DNA from: Chryseobacterium aureum
GTDB lineage: Bacteria; Bacteroidota; Bacteroidia; Flavobacteriales; Weeksellaceae
Reading direction: 5' to 3'
Length of the DNA: 64,000 nucleotides
Assembly (NCBI RefSeq): GCF_003971235.1
Contig: NZ_CP034661.1
Coordinates: 3,100,001 to 3,164,000 of the forward strand
Shown here: positions 8,426 to 17,489 of the stretch, piece by piece
Layout: each line of letters begins with the position of its first letter
How positions within the stretch are numbered: position 1 is the stretch's first letter
Program-made: the position numbers and the translations under genes
The notes under the pieces: generated by a model
What the model was told of the DNA's origin: nothing
Database searches by the model: none
What the model saw: only the letters and a program-made list of their open reading frames with translations

Positions 8426-9043
8426 TTGAAGAAGCCAAGCTTTGAAAATATCGCCAATTTATTCCTGAAAAACTTTTTCCAGGGATTAGTTATCATTGGT
8501 CCTATCGGGCTTACCATTTTTGTGATCTGGTATATTGTAAGTGCGATTGACAATCTTGTGCCTTCACTTGCTAAACAGATTCCGGGGCTTGTTTTTGTCT
8601 CTACCATCCTGTTTACCGCTATTTTAGGATATTTAGGAAATAAGTTCGTGGTCGGAAGATTCTTTTTCGATACCATGGACAGCTTACTGGAGAAAACTCC
8701 GGGAGTAAAGCATATTTATACTCCTACGAAAGACGTAATGTCATCCTTCGTAGGCGACAAGAAAAAATTCAACGATCCTGTATGGGTAAAAACCAATGAG
8801 AATCCGGAAATCTGGAGAATCGGCTTTTTAACCCAAAAAGAAATGTCAGACGTTGACAAGCATAATTACGTTGCGGTATATCTTCCCCACTCGTATGCCA
8901 TCTCGGGCTGGGTAATTGTTACTGAAGAAAAAAACATCAAACCTGTAGTGGGAATGACAGCAGCTTCTGCCATGAAGTTTGCCGTAAGCGGCGGTGTAGC
9001 CGGATTCCATTCTGATGAAAATATATTTAAGGCTCCGGAATAA
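8426..9043 (+). CDS. DUF502 family inner-membrane protein
   Basis: The 205-residue protein has two N-terminal transmembrane segments (about residues 20-45 and 55-75), and the signature GPIGLTIFVIWY near the first and TPGVKHIYTPTKDV after the second, typical of DUF502. Function is unknown. The only plausible start is TTG at 8426: an in-frame TAA lies at 8417-8419 and the next in-frame ATG is beyond the conserved membrane segments. It follows miaE by 33 bp. Confidence 0.85.
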   Translation: MKKPSFENIANLFLKNFFQGLVIIGPIGLTIFVIWYIVSAIDNLVPSLAKQIPGLVFVSTILFTAILGYLGNKFVVGRFFFDTMDSLLEKTPGVKHIYTPTKDVMSSFVGDKKKFNDPVWVKTNENPEIWRIGFLTQKEMSDVDKHNYVAVYLPHSYAISGWVIVTEEKNIKPVVGMTAASAMKFAVSGGVAGFHSDENIFKAPE

Positions 9044-9136
9044 TCTCTTTTTCCGCCTTATTTATACATTGATGAATTTTGAAAAATTATTTTCAAGCAC
9101 ATTTTCTTTACAAACAATTTAAAACATACTTAACTC

Positions 9137-10513
9137 ATGAATTTACCGTACGCGGAACCTTTCCGCATTAAAATGGTGGAAGAAATCTATCAGTCTACCA
9201 GAGAAGAAAGAGAACAATGGCTTAAAGAAGCTAATTATAACCTTTTCAATTTAAGATCTTCACATGTTTATATTGACCTGCTTACTGATTCCGGAACCGG
9301 AGCTATGTCTGATAAGCAATGGGCAGCTTTGATGACCGGAGACGAAAGCTACGCAGGATCCCGCTCATTTGAACAATTACAGAAAACGGTTGAAAGAATC
9401 ACCGGATTCAAATATTTATTACCTACACACCAGGGAAGGGCAGCTGAAAACGTTCTTTTCTCAGTATTGGTAAAAGAAGGAGATGTAGTTCCCGGAAACT
9501 CGCATTTTGATACCACAAAAGGCCACATCGAATTCAGAAAGGCACACGCTGTTGACTGTACGATTGATGAAGCTTTTGATATTAATGACCTTCACCCTTT
9601 CAAGGGAAACATCAACCTTGAAAAACTGGAAGAAGTTTACAAAAGTCATCCTAAAGAAAACATCCCATTCTGTTTAATCACCATTACCTGTAATTCTTCA
9701 GGAGGCCAGCCTGTTTCTCTGGACAATATGAAAGCGGTAAAAGCGCTTTCTGACCAATATGGAATCCCTGTATTTTTTGATTCAGCAAGATTTGCAGAGA
9801 ATGCTTACTTCATCAAAAAAAGAGAAGCAGGACAGGAAAACAGAAGCATTAAAGACATCTGTAAAGAAATTTTCTCTTACGGAGACGGAATGACCATGAG
9901 CTCTAAAAAAGATGGATTGGTCAACATCGGTGGATTCATTGCTTTGAATAATGAAGAGGTTTTCAGAAAAGCATCCAATTTTACCATTATTTACGAAGGA
10001 TTCATCACCTATGGAGGAATGGCCGGAAGAGATATGGCGGCACTGGCCGTGGGTCTGGATGAAGCGACTGAATTCGCCTACCTTGAGAGCAGAATCTCCC
10101 AGGTTGAATATCTGGGTAATAAACTGATTGAATATGGAATCCCTGTTCAGAAACCCATCGGAGGGCATGCTGTATTCATCGATTCTTTAAACTTCCTTCC
10201 CAATGTTTCCCGTGAAGAATACCCGGCACAGACTTTAGGACTGGAAATTTATAAGGAAGCAGGAATCAGAACTGTAGAAATCGGAACATTACTGGCTGAC
10301 AGAGATCCTGCTACCAGAGAAAACCGTTATCCGAAATTAGAATTGGTACGTCTGGCAATTCCCAGAAGAACCTATACCAATAACCACATGGATTATATTG
10401 CTGCCGCTATTAAAAATGTATATGAAAGACGTGAAGAAATAGCAAAAGGATACAGGATTACCTGGGAACCGGAAATCTTAAGACACTTTACTGTTCAGCT
10501 TGAGAAAGCTTAA
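9137..10513 (+). CDS. tnaA: Tryptophanase (beta-eliminating lyase)
   Basis: The 458-residue PLP enzyme belongs to the tryptophanase/tyrosine phenol-lyase family: PTHQGR (96-101), NSSGGQPVS (186-194), FDSARFAENAYF, and the SSKKDG lysine pair (K257/K258) that holds PLP. Two features favour tryptophanase. The segment RTVEIG (378-383) matches tryptophanase, where tyrosine phenol-lyase has an arginine (MERG) that binds the phenol hydroxyl; and the C-terminus EPEILRHFT is tryptophanase-like. The enzyme cleaves L-tryptophan to indole, pyruvate and ammonia in the cytosol. Indole production is a classic trait of several Chryseobacterium species. A terminator follows directly. No tnaC-like leader peptide or permease gene is adjacent. 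Confidence 0.9.
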   Translation: MNLPYAEPFRIKMVEEIYQSTREEREQWLKEANYNLFNLRSSHVYIDLLTDSGTGAMSDKQWAALMTGDESYAGSRSFEQLQKTVERITGFKYLLPTHQGRAAENVLFSVLVKEGDVVPGNSHFDTTKGHIEFRKAHAVDCTIDEAFDINDLHPFKGNINLEKLEEVYKSHPKENIPFCLITITCNSSGGQPVSLDNMKAVKALSDQYGIPVFFDSARFAENAYFIKKREAGQENRSIKDICKEIFSYGDGMTMSSKKDGLVNIGGFIALNNEEVFRKASNFTIIYEGFITYGGMAGRDMAALAVGLDEATEFAYLESRISQVEYLGNKLIEYGIPVQKPIGGHAVFIDSLNFLPNVSREEYPAQTLGLEIYKEAGIRTVEIGTLLADRDPATRENRYPKLELVRLAIPRRTYTNNHMDYIAAAIKNVYERREEIAKGYRITWEPEILRHFTVQLEKA

Positions 10514-10517
10514 TGAT

Positions 10518-10544
10518 AAAACCGGAATTTTTTCCGGTTTTTTT
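10518..10544 (+). terminator. Intrinsic terminator of tnaA
   Basis: A 10-bp perfect stem AAAACCGGAA/TTCCGGTTTT has a TTTT loop and a T-tract, beginning 5 nt after the tnaA stop codon. Confidence 0.9.
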
Positions 10545-10736
10545 ATGATCCTTTACATCTAAAAAAGTCTTTTACCCTCACCTATTTCTTCATATAACAC
10601 CTTTATAATCATTGAGATATTTGAATTAAATATCTCTTAAAAATAAATACAAATCAATCATATTTTTTTATTGCAAAAAATATATTATGCTTTTCATCTT
10701 ATCTTTCAGAAACTCCAAATCAAATTAATTTATTTT

Positions 10737-10769
10737 TTGGAATAGTGAATGTATTTAATTTTAATTTTG
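10737..10769 (+). promoter_or_regulatory. Promoter of the monooxygenase-aminotransferase operon
   Basis: TTG (10737-10739) and TAATTTTG (10762-10769) are separated by 22 bp, a good Bacteroidota promoter. The stretch 10545-10736 upstream is very AT-rich; I see nothing else in it. Confidence 0.65.
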
Positions 10770-10832
10770 TATTCAGCTAAAGGAGATAAAAAATACTTAA
10801 AAAACCAACCTGAAAAAAACGCTATTCCGAAA

Positions 10833-11909
10833 ATGAAGAAAATTGCGGTCGTGGGCGCCGGCATCTCCGGCTTAAGCATGGCGAATTACTTAGAAAAATA
10901 CAAGATTGATTATCACATTTATGAACGAAGAAAAAAGAACGATCTGTCAGGCCACGGCTTTCTCATTCCGAAGGAGGGTATGGATTATCTTTATCAGATC
11001 ATAGCTCCTGATCTTCTTGTCAAAAATGGAAATTTTCTGAAAAAATATACACAGTATTCCCGTACAGGCAAGATTTTAGCAGAAAAGGATCTGGACAATG
11101 TTTTTGCCATTTCAAGACATTCATTGATCAACCTGTTAGCTCAAAACATTTCTCCGGAAAAAATCACCTATGAAGAAACCATCATTGCCGATGAGCAGCA
11201 AAAAGGAAAACTTCAACTTTCTGATGGAATAACGGTTGATGCTGATATTGCTGTCATTTCAGACGGTTCCAGAAGCAGAATCAGAAAACACTTTTTTATG
11301 GATGAAACCATGACCAGGGTTAGGGAAAGTGAAGTCGTGAATATTATTCAGAATAAAGAAATTTCAGATTCTATTGAAAAAGATTTTATAAAATTTCATC
11401 ATGAAGATGGCGGCCTGACTTTCGGAGTCCTGAAACTTTCTGATGATACTGTCCTCTGGTACTCGCAGTTTGATAACCAAAAATATATGATTAATGAATG
11501 TTCTGCCGAGAACTTAAGGAAATACATGCTTGACGTTTTTGAGAACTGGCATCCCTTAATCCCGGAAATTATTCAGAAATCAGATTATACCAATGTACAT
11601 CTATGGAATGTTTATGAGCTGGAAAAACTCAACGCTTTTTACAAAGACAACTTCGTATTCATTGGGGATGCAGCCCATCCGTTAATTCCATTTACCAGCC
11701 AGGGAGTAACTTCCGCTCTGAAAGACGCTTTCTCATTAACGAAATATTTAGTTGAAGAAGACAATATCCAGCAGGCTTTCAGTAAATATGAAGCAGAGAG
11801 AAAGCCTGAAATAGAAACTCACATTCACAACGGAAGAACATTGCTTAGCCAGTTTCTGCTCCCGTTAAACCAACAAACAGAAAATATTATTCCCATATCC
11901 TATAAATAA
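10833..11909 (+). CDS. FAD-dependent aromatic-ring-type monooxygenase
   Basis: This 358-residue class A flavoprotein monooxygenase has a dinucleotide-binding motif at the N-terminus (VVGAGISGLSMANYLEKY), an acidic FAD-ribose contact at the end of strand 2 (HIYERR), and FIGDAAHPLIPFTSQG, the second FAD motif of the UbiH/PHBH type. Such enzymes hydroxylate or epoxidise small molecules with O2 and NAD(P)H. The ATG at 10833 is chosen because the promoter -7 box (10762-10769) lies after the upstream ATG at 10749. The aminotransferase follows after 2 bp, so the two are an operon. The substrate is unknown; the nearby indole-forming tryptophanase is suggestive only. Confidence 0.85.
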   Translation: MKKIAVVGAGISGLSMANYLEKYKIDYHIYERRKKNDLSGHGFLIPKEGMDYLYQIIAPDLLVKNGNFLKKYTQYSRTGKILAEKDLDNVFAISRHSLINLLAQNISPEKITYEETIIADEQQKGKLQLSDGITVDADIAVISDGSRSRIRKHFFMDETMTRVRESEVVNIIQNKEISDSIEKDFIKFHHEDGGLTFGVLKLSDDTVLWYSQFDNQKYMINECSAENLRKYMLDVFENWHPLIPEIIQKSDYTNVHLWNVYELEKLNAFYKDNFVFIGDAAHPLIPFTSQGVTSALKDAFSLTKYLVEEDNIQQAFSKYEAERKPEIETHIHNGRTLLSQFLLPLNQQTENIIPISYK

Positions 11910-11911
11910 AT

Positions 11912-13075
11912 ATGTTCAGCAATAACGATATCAACTTTGAAGCACTGAAAAGAAAGGCCTACAACGGAAGATGGGCAACCCTGGAAGACGGAATCATTCC
12001 CCTTACAGCCGCTGACCCTGATTTCAGAACGGCTCCTGAAATAGAACAGGGCATTATTGAGTACCTGAAAGACGGCTACCTCAGCTACGGGCCTTTTTCC
12101 GGACTGCCGGAGTTTAAGAAAAGCGTTGCAGATCACTTTAATCAGGAAAAACATGGAAATTTCTCACCGGAAAACGTGCTGGCTGTCAATAGTGCTGCCC
12201 AGGGGATGTTTCTGATCGCCTCATATGTCCTCAACCCCGGAGATGAAGCTATTATTCTGGATCCTGTAGATTTTCTTTTTAAAAAATCCGTAGAGACAGC
12301 AGGCGGAAAAGTAATGCTTTGCCCTGTTGATCCCTCTACAGGAGCAATTGATTTTGAAAAACTGGTTTCACTGATTAATCCCAGGACTAAGCTTATCAGT
12401 ATATGTAATCCGCACAATCCGCTTGGAAAAGTTTATTCCAAAGAGGTTTTGATCAAAGTGGCAGAAATAGCGTCTGCTCACGACCTTTGGGTAATGAGCG
12501 ATGAAATCTGGAGTGATATTATTTATGATCAAAAAGAATTTCACACCTATTCTTCTGTTTCAGATAAGGCGAAGAGAAAGAGCTTTACCGTGTATGGATT
12601 TTCAAAATCGTTTGGGGTTGCCGGGTTGAGAATTGGCGCGATACTGTGTAATGATCAGAATATTCTTGACGATTTTACAGAAAAGTCTAATTTCAATTCT
12701 ACCATAGAAGGAGTTTCTACCTTGTCGCAGATTGCCGGAAGCGTAGCCCTGGAGAAAGCAAAACCCTGGTACAAAGAATTTTTAGCTCATTTGCAGCGTA
12801 ACAGAGACCTTGCTTTCAGATTATTAAGCCGCTCAGAAATTGTAACGCCTAATCTGCCTGAAGCTACTTTTGTACTCTTTCCAAAGATTGAAAACGGAAT
12901 GAGCAGTGACGAATTTGCCCAACATGTTCTGAAACAAGGTAAAGTAGCCATCGTTCCGGGATCAGAAAGATGGTTTGGAAAAGGAGCGGAAGGGCATATC
13001 AGAATTTGTTTTTCTACCTCACAGGAAATTTTAGAAGAAGGAATTAACCGGCTCATTACAAGTTTTTTGCATTAA
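11912..13075 (+). CDS. PLP-dependent aminotransferase / C-S lyase-like (class I/II fold, MalY/PatB type)
   Basis: The 387-residue fold-type I PLP enzyme shows ICNPHNPLGKVY (substrate/cofactor Asn), VMSDEIWSDI (Asp that contacts the pyridine nitrogen) and GFSKSFGVAGLRIG (PLP lysine, with downstream Arg). The DEIW element and the N-terminal WATLEDGIIPLTAADPDF recall the MalY/PatB cystathionine beta-lyase-like subgroup more than classical aspartate aminotransferases, so it may transaminate or cleave C-S bonds. It starts 2 bp after the monooxygenase and shares its promoter. Confidence 0.82.
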   Translation: MFSNNDINFEALKRKAYNGRWATLEDGIIPLTAADPDFRTAPEIEQGIIEYLKDGYLSYGPFSGLPEFKKSVADHFNQEKHGNFSPENVLAVNSAAQGMFLIASYVLNPGDEAIILDPVDFLFKKSVETAGGKVMLCPVDPSTGAIDFEKLVSLINPRTKLISICNPHNPLGKVYSKEVLIKVAEIASAHDLWVMSDEIWSDIIYDQKEFHTYSSVSDKAKRKSFTVYGFSKSFGVAGLRIGAILCNDQNILDDFTEKSNFNSTIEGVSTLSQIAGSVALEKAKPWYKEFLAHLQRNRDLAFRLLSRSEIVTPNLPEATFVLFPKIENGMSSDEFAQHVLKQGKVAIVPGSERWFGKGAEGHIRICFSTSQEILEEGINRLITSFLH

Positions 13076-13174
13076 TATTTTTCATTAAATTTTTAAATTA
13101 AATTATTTTTTTTCTCAATTAAGTGAAATTTAAGTAAAAATTAAGACATTCATAACAAATATTTAATTTTACCA

Positions 13175-13204
13175 TTGATTTAAAAACAAATATTGATAAT
13201 TTTG
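13175..13204 (+). promoter_or_regulatory. Promoter of the TonB-dependent receptor gene
   Basis: TTG (13175-13177), a 19-bp spacer and TAATTTTG (13197-13204) match the Bacteroidota consensus almost ideally. This fixes the start codon downstream, at 13232. Confidence 0.75.
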
Positions 13205-13231
13205 ATTGAATTACCGCTTAAGATTATCATT

Positions 13232-15676
13232 ATGAGAATAAAATACATCAGCATTTTTTTCCTGGGAGCTACTACCCTCTCCTATGCCCAGCAGATCAAG
13301 GATACTTTGAAAGAGTCAAAGATTGATGAGGTAGCCATTACCGGAAGCCGGAATAAAAAGAGAACCGTGGTCAATACCCCCGTTCCTATTGACATTATAG
13401 ACATTAAACAGGTAAGCCAGTCAACAGGACAGGTGGAGATCAACCAGCTTCTGCAATTCTCCGCCCCCTCTTTCAATTCCAACAAGCAATCAGGATCTGA
13501 TGGTGCTGATGCCGTAGATCCGGCCACTTTAAGAGGCCTTGGCCCGGATCAGACTTTGCTTTTGTTAAATGGAAAAAGATATCACCAATCCTCACTGATC
13601 AATCTATTCGGAACCAAAGGAAGAGGAAATACCGGTTATGATATGAATACCATCCCAATTGGTGCGATAAAAAGAGTAGAAGTGCTTCGTGACGGCGCTT
13701 CCGCACAATATGGCTCAGATGCCATCGCAGGAGTAATCAATGTGATTCTTAATGATCGGGATAAAGGCTTCGAAGGAAATCTGTTTACAGGTATGAACCT
13801 TTTCAAAAGCCCGGGCAATAATGATGTGGTTTCTGATCATAAAATAGACGGCACCACCTTTGATTTCAGTGGAAATTTAGGAACCAAGATAGGTTCAAAA
13901 GGAGGTTTTGGAAATTTCACGGTAGAATTTATCAATAAAGATTACGCCATCCGGAATGCTAATCCAGACATTTACAATGATCCGGCTCCGGCTCCAAGAC
14001 AGCGTTTCGGAGATGCCAAGGCTCAAAATATCTATTTTTTCGGAAATATAGAACTTCCATTATCAGATGGGCTGAAATTCTATTCCCGTCAGGGTTTTTC
14101 CCATAGAAATACCAAAGCTTACGCATGGACCAGATCAGCCGATGCAGATGGAAACATTCCGGAAGTTTATCCTACCGGATTCAACCCGATTGAAAACACC
14201 AGTATTACAGATTTCACGTTTGATAATGGCTTAAAATTCAAAGTTGCTGACTGGGATGTGGATTTTTACAATGCCTTTGGCAACAATAGGTTTACGTACC
14301 AGATCGACAATACCATTAATGCAACTTTAGGAATCAAATCTCCTACAAGCTTTAATGCGGGAGGACATTCCCTGCTGCAGAATACAACGGGTTTCAATGC
14401 CGTTAAACAGTTTAAAGTACTGGAAGGACTAAACGTTGCTTTCGGATCTGAATTCAGATATGAAAAATTTGATATTATTAAAGGAGAGGAAGCCTCCTAT
14501 GCTATGTATGATATCAATGGAAATGTAGTTACAAAAGATACTCCCCAAAATTTATTGGTAACAGTTCCTGGTTCTAATCCTATACGTTATCGTCCGGGGG
14601 GGTCTCAGGGATTCCCAGGTTATTCCACTAATATCGGGAAAAGCAGAAATAACTTTGCTGCCTTTGTAGACACCGAACTTGACATTACTAAAAACTGGAT
14701 GATAAGTGTAGCCGGAAGATTTGAAAATTATAATGATTTCGGAAGCACCTTGAATGGCAAGTTTGCCACCAGATACGCGATCACCCCTCAGCTGGCCTTC
14801 AGAGGTTCTATTTCTACAGGATTCAGAGCTCCTTCTCTTGCCCAGAAATACTACAGCCAGCAGTTTACCAACTTCCAGGGAGGCCAGTTGGTTACTATTC
14901 AGCTGGCATCTAATGACAGCAAGCTGGCAAGCAGTCTTGGAATTCCTCAACTGAAGCAGGAAACATCCCTAAATGGTAGTGCCGGGTTTACTTTCAATAC
15001 CGGAAAATTCACGGCAACAATAGACGGGTACTATATCCGTGTGAAAGACAGAATTGTTCTTACCGGGTATTTTGCCCAGGCAGACTTACCGGCAGAGGTT
15101 CAGGCGGAAAATCCATTTATCGATCAGGTACAGTTTTTCTCCAATGCCATTGACACCAAAACCAAGGGAGTAGACCTTATCTTAAGCTATAGTGAAAATT
15201 TGGGGTCTGGAAAACTGACCGCCACTTTAGCAGGAAACTACAACGACATGGAAATCACGAAAGTGAATACTTCAGAACAGCTGGCCGGGAAAGAAGATAT
15301 TTACCTGAGTGCCAGAGAAAGAGCATTTATTCTTGCCTCTGCACCCAAAACAAAAGTAAATTTAAATCTTAACTATAGAATCAATAAGTTCAATGCAAAC
15401 CTTCAGATGGTAAGGTTTGATAAAGTTACCCTGATTGGCTATGACAATGCGGAACAGGTTTATAATCCAAAAGTAACAACCGATCTTTCTTTTGGTTATG
15501 AATTCTGCAAAAACCTTAACCTGACTCTAGGAAGTAAAAATCTGTTCAACAGATATCCTACTTTACAAACTACTCAGGTGACCAGTGGAAATACGGAATC
15601 CGGTGGTATTTTTGATCCTGTACAAATGGGATTTGCCGGAAGACAGGTTTTCGCCAGACTTAATTTTAAGTTTTAA
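13232..15676 (+). CDS. TonB-dependent outer-membrane receptor
   Basis: The protein has about 814 residues. The signal peptide ends near LSYAQQ, a TonB-box-like stretch (IDEVAITGSR) follows, then the plug domain with ATLRGLGPDQTLLLLNGKR and RVEVLRDGASAQYGSDAIAG, and a long barrel ending in an aromatic residue (ARLNFKF). It imports a ligand across the outer membrane using the TonB-ExbBD system. The plug resembles iron- or vitamin-type receptors rather than SusC, and there is no SusD partner. The ATG at 13232 is preferred to the TTG at 13193, which lies upstream of the -7 box. Confidence 0.9.
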   Translation: MRIKYISIFFLGATTLSYAQQIKDTLKESKIDEVAITGSRNKKRTVVNTPVPIDIIDIKQVSQSTGQVEINQLLQFSAPSFNSNKQSGSDGADAVDPATLRGLGPDQTLLLLNGKRYHQSSLINLFGTKGRGNTGYDMNTIPIGAIKRVEVLRDGASAQYGSDAIAGVINVILNDRDKGFEGNLFTGMNLFKSPGNNDVVSDHKIDGTTFDFSGNLGTKIGSKGGFGNFTVEFINKDYAIRNANPDIYNDPAPAPRQRFGDAKAQNIYFFGNIELPLSDGLKFYSRQGFSHRNTKAYAWTRSADADGNIPEVYPTGFNPIENTSITDFTFDNGLKFKVADWDVDFYNAFGNNRFTYQIDNTINATLGIKSPTSFNAGGHSLLQNTTGFNAVKQFKVLEGLNVAFGSEFRYEKFDIIKGEEASYAMYDINGNVVTKDTPQNLLVTVPGSNPIRYRPGGSQGFPGYSTNIGKSRNNFAAFVDTELDITKNWMISVAGRFENYNDFGSTLNGKFATRYAITPQLAFRGSISTGFRAPSLAQKYYSQQFTNFQGGQLVTIQLASNDSKLASSLGIPQLKQETSLNGSAGFTFNTGKFTATIDGYYIRVKDRIVLTGYFAQADLPAEVQAENPFIDQVQFFSNAIDTKTKGVDLILSYSENLGSGKLTATLAGNYNDMEITKVNTSEQLAGKEDIYLSARERAFILASAPKTKVNLNLNYRINKFNANLQMVRFDKVTLIGYDNAEQVYNPKVTTDLSFGYEFCKNLNLTLGSKNLFNRYPTLQTTQVTSGNTESGGIFDPVQMGFAGRQVFARLNFKF

Positions 15677-15759
15677 AAATCATAGGAGTCTGCTGATGGA
15701 AGATGAGAGTTACAATTGTGAGGAAGCCATCGTAAGCTCAAAAAACTTCCCGCTTCCTT

Positions 15760-15796
15760 AAAAAGCCTACTGAAAAATCAGTAGGCTTTTTCTATT
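15760..15796. terminator. Bidirectional terminator between convergent genes
   Basis: A 14-bp perfect stem (15760-15773 with 15778-15791) has a 4-nt AAAA loop and A/T runs on both sides. It sits between the TonB receptor gene and the convergent sugar dehydrogenase gene. Confidence 0.88.
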
Positions 15797-17009
15797 TTTT
15801 CGATATTTTATAGAGCTTTCCGCTGTCTGTTACAGCATACAGATTCCCATCCATCCCGTTCAGCACATCGCGGAAGCGTTCTTTCTGATCTGCAAGAAGA
15901 CGCTCTTCTCCGACTACCTTATTGTCTTTCATGACAATTCTGTCAATATGTTCACCACTCAGGCATCCGATCATGAGATTTCCATTCCATTCTTCAATAT
16001 TTCCTGTATAGAAAGTAATTCCGCTTGGTGAAATCACGGGGTCCCAATAATAAACGGGCTGTTCCGTTCCTTCTTTTTGGGTAATCCCTTTTCCTACTTT
16101 ATCACCGGAATATTCAATTCCATAGGTTACATCTCCCCATCCGTAATTTTTCCCCGGCTGGATCAGATTAATTTCGTCACCTCCTCTAGGCCCCATTTCC
16201 ACATCCCATAGATTACCATTTGGATCTATTGCCATTCCTTGCGGATTTCGGACTCCATATGCATAAATTTCAGGTTTGAAGCCGGATTTTCCGATAAAAG
16301 GATTTCCGGGTGCGGGCTTACCGTCTTTTGTGATTTTTAAAATTTTTCCAAGATAATTATCTGTTTTCTGAGCATACACCCGTGTTACCTTATCTGATCT
16401 TTCACCAGTGCTGACAAATAAATTTCCATCTTTATCAAAAGCGAGACGGCTTCCGTAATGCTTATCTCCATCATAAGAAGGTTCTGCACGGAAAATAACT
16501 TTCACTTCAGAAATATTTTTAAGATCAGCTGAAAGCTTACCTTTGGCCACAGATGTAAGGTTGCCTTTTCCGAATGGTTCCGAGAAGCTGAAGTAAATAA
16601 TACGATTGGCTTTAAAATCCGGATCCAGTGCTACATCAAGCATTCCTCCCTGTCCTTTTGCATCCACTTTTGGAAAACCATCAATTTTAGAAACCTGTTT
16701 TCCATCTGTAGAAACAACATTCATAAAACCATTTTTATCTGTGATGAGAAACCTTCCGTCCGGTAAATTGATTATTCCCCAGGGTCTTCCTAAATCCTTA
16801 TTCAAGATTTCTACATTATAAGCTGTTTTAGTTTGTACAGCTTTAATTCGTGTTTGTCCCTTCAATGCAGGTTTATAGTCAGAATTAGGATTTTCCGTCT
16901 CTACACTTCCGTCATTTCCGGTTTTTTGTGCATTGGCACGATTCTCTTTACACGATGATAAAAAAAGGAAAAAGCTCAGCACAGGAATATAAAATTGATT
17001 GATTTTCAT
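15792..17009 (-). CDS. PQQ-dependent sugar dehydrogenase-like lipoprotein (GSDH/sorbosone family)
   Basis: This is a 405-residue lipoprotein with lipobox LSSC near residue 18 and a six-bladed propeller of the glucose/sorbosone dehydrogenase family. Seen: LGRPWGI, QGGMLDVALDPDF, HYGSRLAFDKDG, YGVRNPQGMAIDP, and MGPRGGDEINLI with GKNYGWG, the family's PQQ/calcium-binding region. It probably oxidises aldoses in the periplasm, delivering electrons to the respiratory chain. I place the start at 17009; the longer frame to 17189 would overlap the divergent blaI-like gene. No PQQ biosynthesis genes are near. Confidence 0.88.
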   Translation of the reverse strand: MKINQFYIPVLSFFLFLSSCKENRANAQKTGNDGSVETENPNSDYKPALKGQTRIKAVQTKTAYNVEILNKDLGRPWGIINLPDGRFLITDKNGFMNVVSTDGKQVSKIDGFPKVDAKGQGGMLDVALDPDFKANRIIYFSFSEPFGKGNLTSVAKGKLSADLKNISEVKVIFRAEPSYDGDKHYGSRLAFDKDGNLFVSTGERSDKVTRVYAQKTDNYLGKILKITKDGKPAPGNPFIGKSGFKPEIYAYGVRNPQGMAIDPNGNLWDVEMGPRGGDEINLIQPGKNYGWGDVTYGIEYSGDKVGKGITQKEGTEQPVYYWDPVISPSGITFYTGNIEEWNGNLMIGCLSGEHIDRIVMKDNKVVGEERLLADQKERFRDVLNGMDGNLYAVTDSGKLYKISKK

Positions 17010-17080
17010 AGCATTATGATTAGGTGTTATACAATGAATGGAAAAATAATGCCAATAAAATTTGTGTATATAAATTTTTA

Positions 17081-17118
17081 TTCTACATTTGTAGAACAAA
17101 TTATAACATTGTAGAATG
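17081..17118 (+). promoter_or_regulatory. BlaI/MecI-type operator overlapping the -7 box
   Basis: TTCTACA-TT-TGTAGAA (17081-17096) is a perfect inverted repeat containing the TACA-N2-TGTA core of BlaI/MecI operators. The -7 box TACATTTG (17084-17091) lies inside it. An imperfect second half-site, TTGTAGAAT, runs into the start codon at 17116. The arrangement predicts autorepression of the blaI-blaR1-like operon. Confidence 0.75.
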
Positions 17119-17487
17119 AAAGAAATTAAACTGACAGATTCTGAAAAAGTCCTTATGGAAATTATTTGGGAAAAGAAAACTGTTTTCATGAAAGATATTC
17201 TGGACGCTTATCTGGATCCCAAACCCGCCACTACTACCATTGCTACCTTACTGAAGAGAATGCAGAATAAGGAACTGGTAGGCTACAAATTATATGGAAA
17301 TTCCCGCGAATACTATCCAAAAATAGAAAAAGGGGAATATTTCAAAGAGGAAATGACTTCCATGATTGACCGTTTTTTCAACAGCTCCGTGACTCAATTT
17401 GCATCTTTCTTTACTTCGAATGCAAAACTTAGTCAAAAGCAACTGAAAGAGCTCCGTGATATTATTGATGAACAGATCAAGGAATAG
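17116..17487 (+). CDS. BlaI/MecI/CopY family transcriptional repressor
   Basis: The 123-residue protein is a winged-helix repressor of the penicillinase-repressor family: LTDSEKVLMEIIWEKK at the N-terminus, TTIATLLKRMQNKELVGY as recognition helix and wing, and a C-terminal dimerisation helix. Paired with an M56 peptidase 2 bp downstream, it forms the usual sensor/repressor module: the peptidase triggers repressor cleavage on a membrane signal. No beta-lactamase gene is nearby, so the module may regulate itself and distant genes. Its promoter contains a BlaI-type operator (17081-17096). Confidence 0.92.
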   Translation: MKEIKLTDSEKVLMEIIWEKKTVFMKDILDAYLDPKPATTTIATLLKRMQNKELVGYKLYGNSREYYPKIEKGEYFKEEMTSMIDRFFNSSVTQFASFFTSNAKLSQKQLKELRDIIDEQIKE

Positions 17488-17489
17488 AC

